Assembly: GCA_032251315.1 (NCBI GenBank)
Contig: JAVVEE010000097.1
Coordinates: 1-6,392, forward strand
Source: LH-M37 sp032251315
Lineage (GTDB): Bacteria; Pseudomonadota; Gammaproteobacteria; SZUA-229
Direction: 5' to 3'
DNA: 6,392 nucleotides
Shown: positions 6,088 through 6,392 of the stretch, piece after piece
Layout of the letters: every line of letters starts with the position of its first letter
Numbering within the stretch: position 1 is the first letter of the stretch
The notes under the pieces: model-generated
Seen by the model: only the letters and a program-made list of their open reading frames with translations
What the model was told of the DNA's origin: nothing
The model's database searches: none
Position numbers and translations under genes: made by a program

Positions 6088-6392
6088 TAAATTGATGCCT
6101 GATGCATAATCTTCATAATTACATCACAGGTTTTTTTTATCTCATCTTCAGTCAGCGTAGGGTGCACCAGAAACAACAGGCTGTTTTCCCCCAACGCCTT
6201 TGCCACCGGCAAACGTTCGGTCGGCTGATAACCGGTATCGTCAAAAGCCTTTTCCAGATAAACCTCCGAGCAGGTACCTGAATAACAGGGCACACCCTGT
6301 GCGCTAACCTCGGCCATAATCCGGTCACGAGTCCAGCCCTCGTTAAGACCTTCCTGTCGCACAAAAACATAGCACTTGTACCAGGCATGTTC
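6087..6392 (-). CDS. DegT/DnrJ/EryC1/StrS-family sugar aminotransferase, C-terminal part (5' end outside window)
   Basis: Seen: an open frame enters at the right edge (first whole codon at 6392-6390, GAA) and ends with TAA at 6089-6087, giving about 101 C-terminal residues. It begins EHAWYKCYVFV. Further on it carries RDRIMAEVSAQGVPCYSG, then CSEVYLEKAF, LPVAKALGENSLLFLVHPTLTEDEI and a final helix. Family knowledge: this is the small C-terminal domain of PLP-dependent nucleotide-sugar aminotransferases (about 370-400 aa in full), where the GVPC, SEVY and HPTLT blocks are typical. The PLP lysine lies upstream, outside the window. The GTG at 6362 is an internal codon, because the family match continues upstream of it to the edge. 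Inference: it lies 11 bases upstream of a 4,6-dehydratase gene, so it probably transaminates the 4-keto sugar that enzyme makes, as PglE does after PglF. The exact sugar and amination position cannot be read from this fragment. Confidence 0.9.
   Translation of the reverse strand, partial: EHAWYKCYVFVRQEGLNEGWTRDRIMAEVSAQGVPCYSGTCSEVYLEKAFDDTGYQPTERLPVAKALGENSLLFLVHPTLTEDEIKKTCDVIMKIMHQASI

Noticed and set aside
6152..6168. CGTAGGGTGCACC, resembling the head of the REP unit
   Set aside because: It is coding sequence for the conserved VHPTLT block of the aminotransferase and has no matching stem or tail.

Overview
This window comes from a bacterial exopolysaccharide/capsule (Wzy-dependent, group-1-like) locus. 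Every gene I can support lies on the minus strand. The protein families (Wza/Wzb/Wzc triad, WbpM/PglF-type dehydratase) and the close match of the Wzb N-terminus to the enterobacterial protein, as I remember it, suggest a gammaproteobacterium. Coding GC looks moderate. I cannot name a species.

Layout in transcription order (right to left). (1) The 3' end of a DegT/DnrJ/EryC1/StrS-type sugar aminotransferase enters from the right edge. (2) Eleven bases later comes a full-length (641 aa) membrane-anchored WbpM/PglF/CapD-family nucleotide-sugar 4,6-dehydratase. (3) Its stop codon sits inside one arm of a 150-bp inverted pair of REP-like palindromes (a BIME-like element). (4) An AT-rich gap holds a candidate sigma70 promoter and a candidate 40-45 aa small ORF whose stop overlaps the next start codon as TGATG. 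(5) wzb (low-molecular-weight tyrosine phosphatase) overlaps (6) wza (outer-membrane export lipoprotein) by 7 bases. (7) After 40 bases comes wzc (inner-membrane tyrosine autokinase/co-polymerase), which runs off the left edge just before its expected C-terminal tyrosine cluster.

How the genes work together (inference from the families): the dehydratase and aminotransferase probably make an amino-deoxy nucleotide sugar of the UDP-4-amino-4,6-dideoxy-GlcNAc type. That sugar would go into a lipid-linked repeat unit. Wzc and Wza form the trans-envelope polymerisation and export complex, and Wzb resets Wzc by dephosphorylation. No glycosyltransferase, flippase (Wzx) or polymerase (Wzy) is in the window.

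The core genes are conventional. The less ordinary features are the REP pair that donates a stop codon, the candidate leader peptide coupled to wzb, and some divergence in Wza. I found no convincing new defence, mobile or RNA-guided system, no tRNA/rRNA and no CRISPR.
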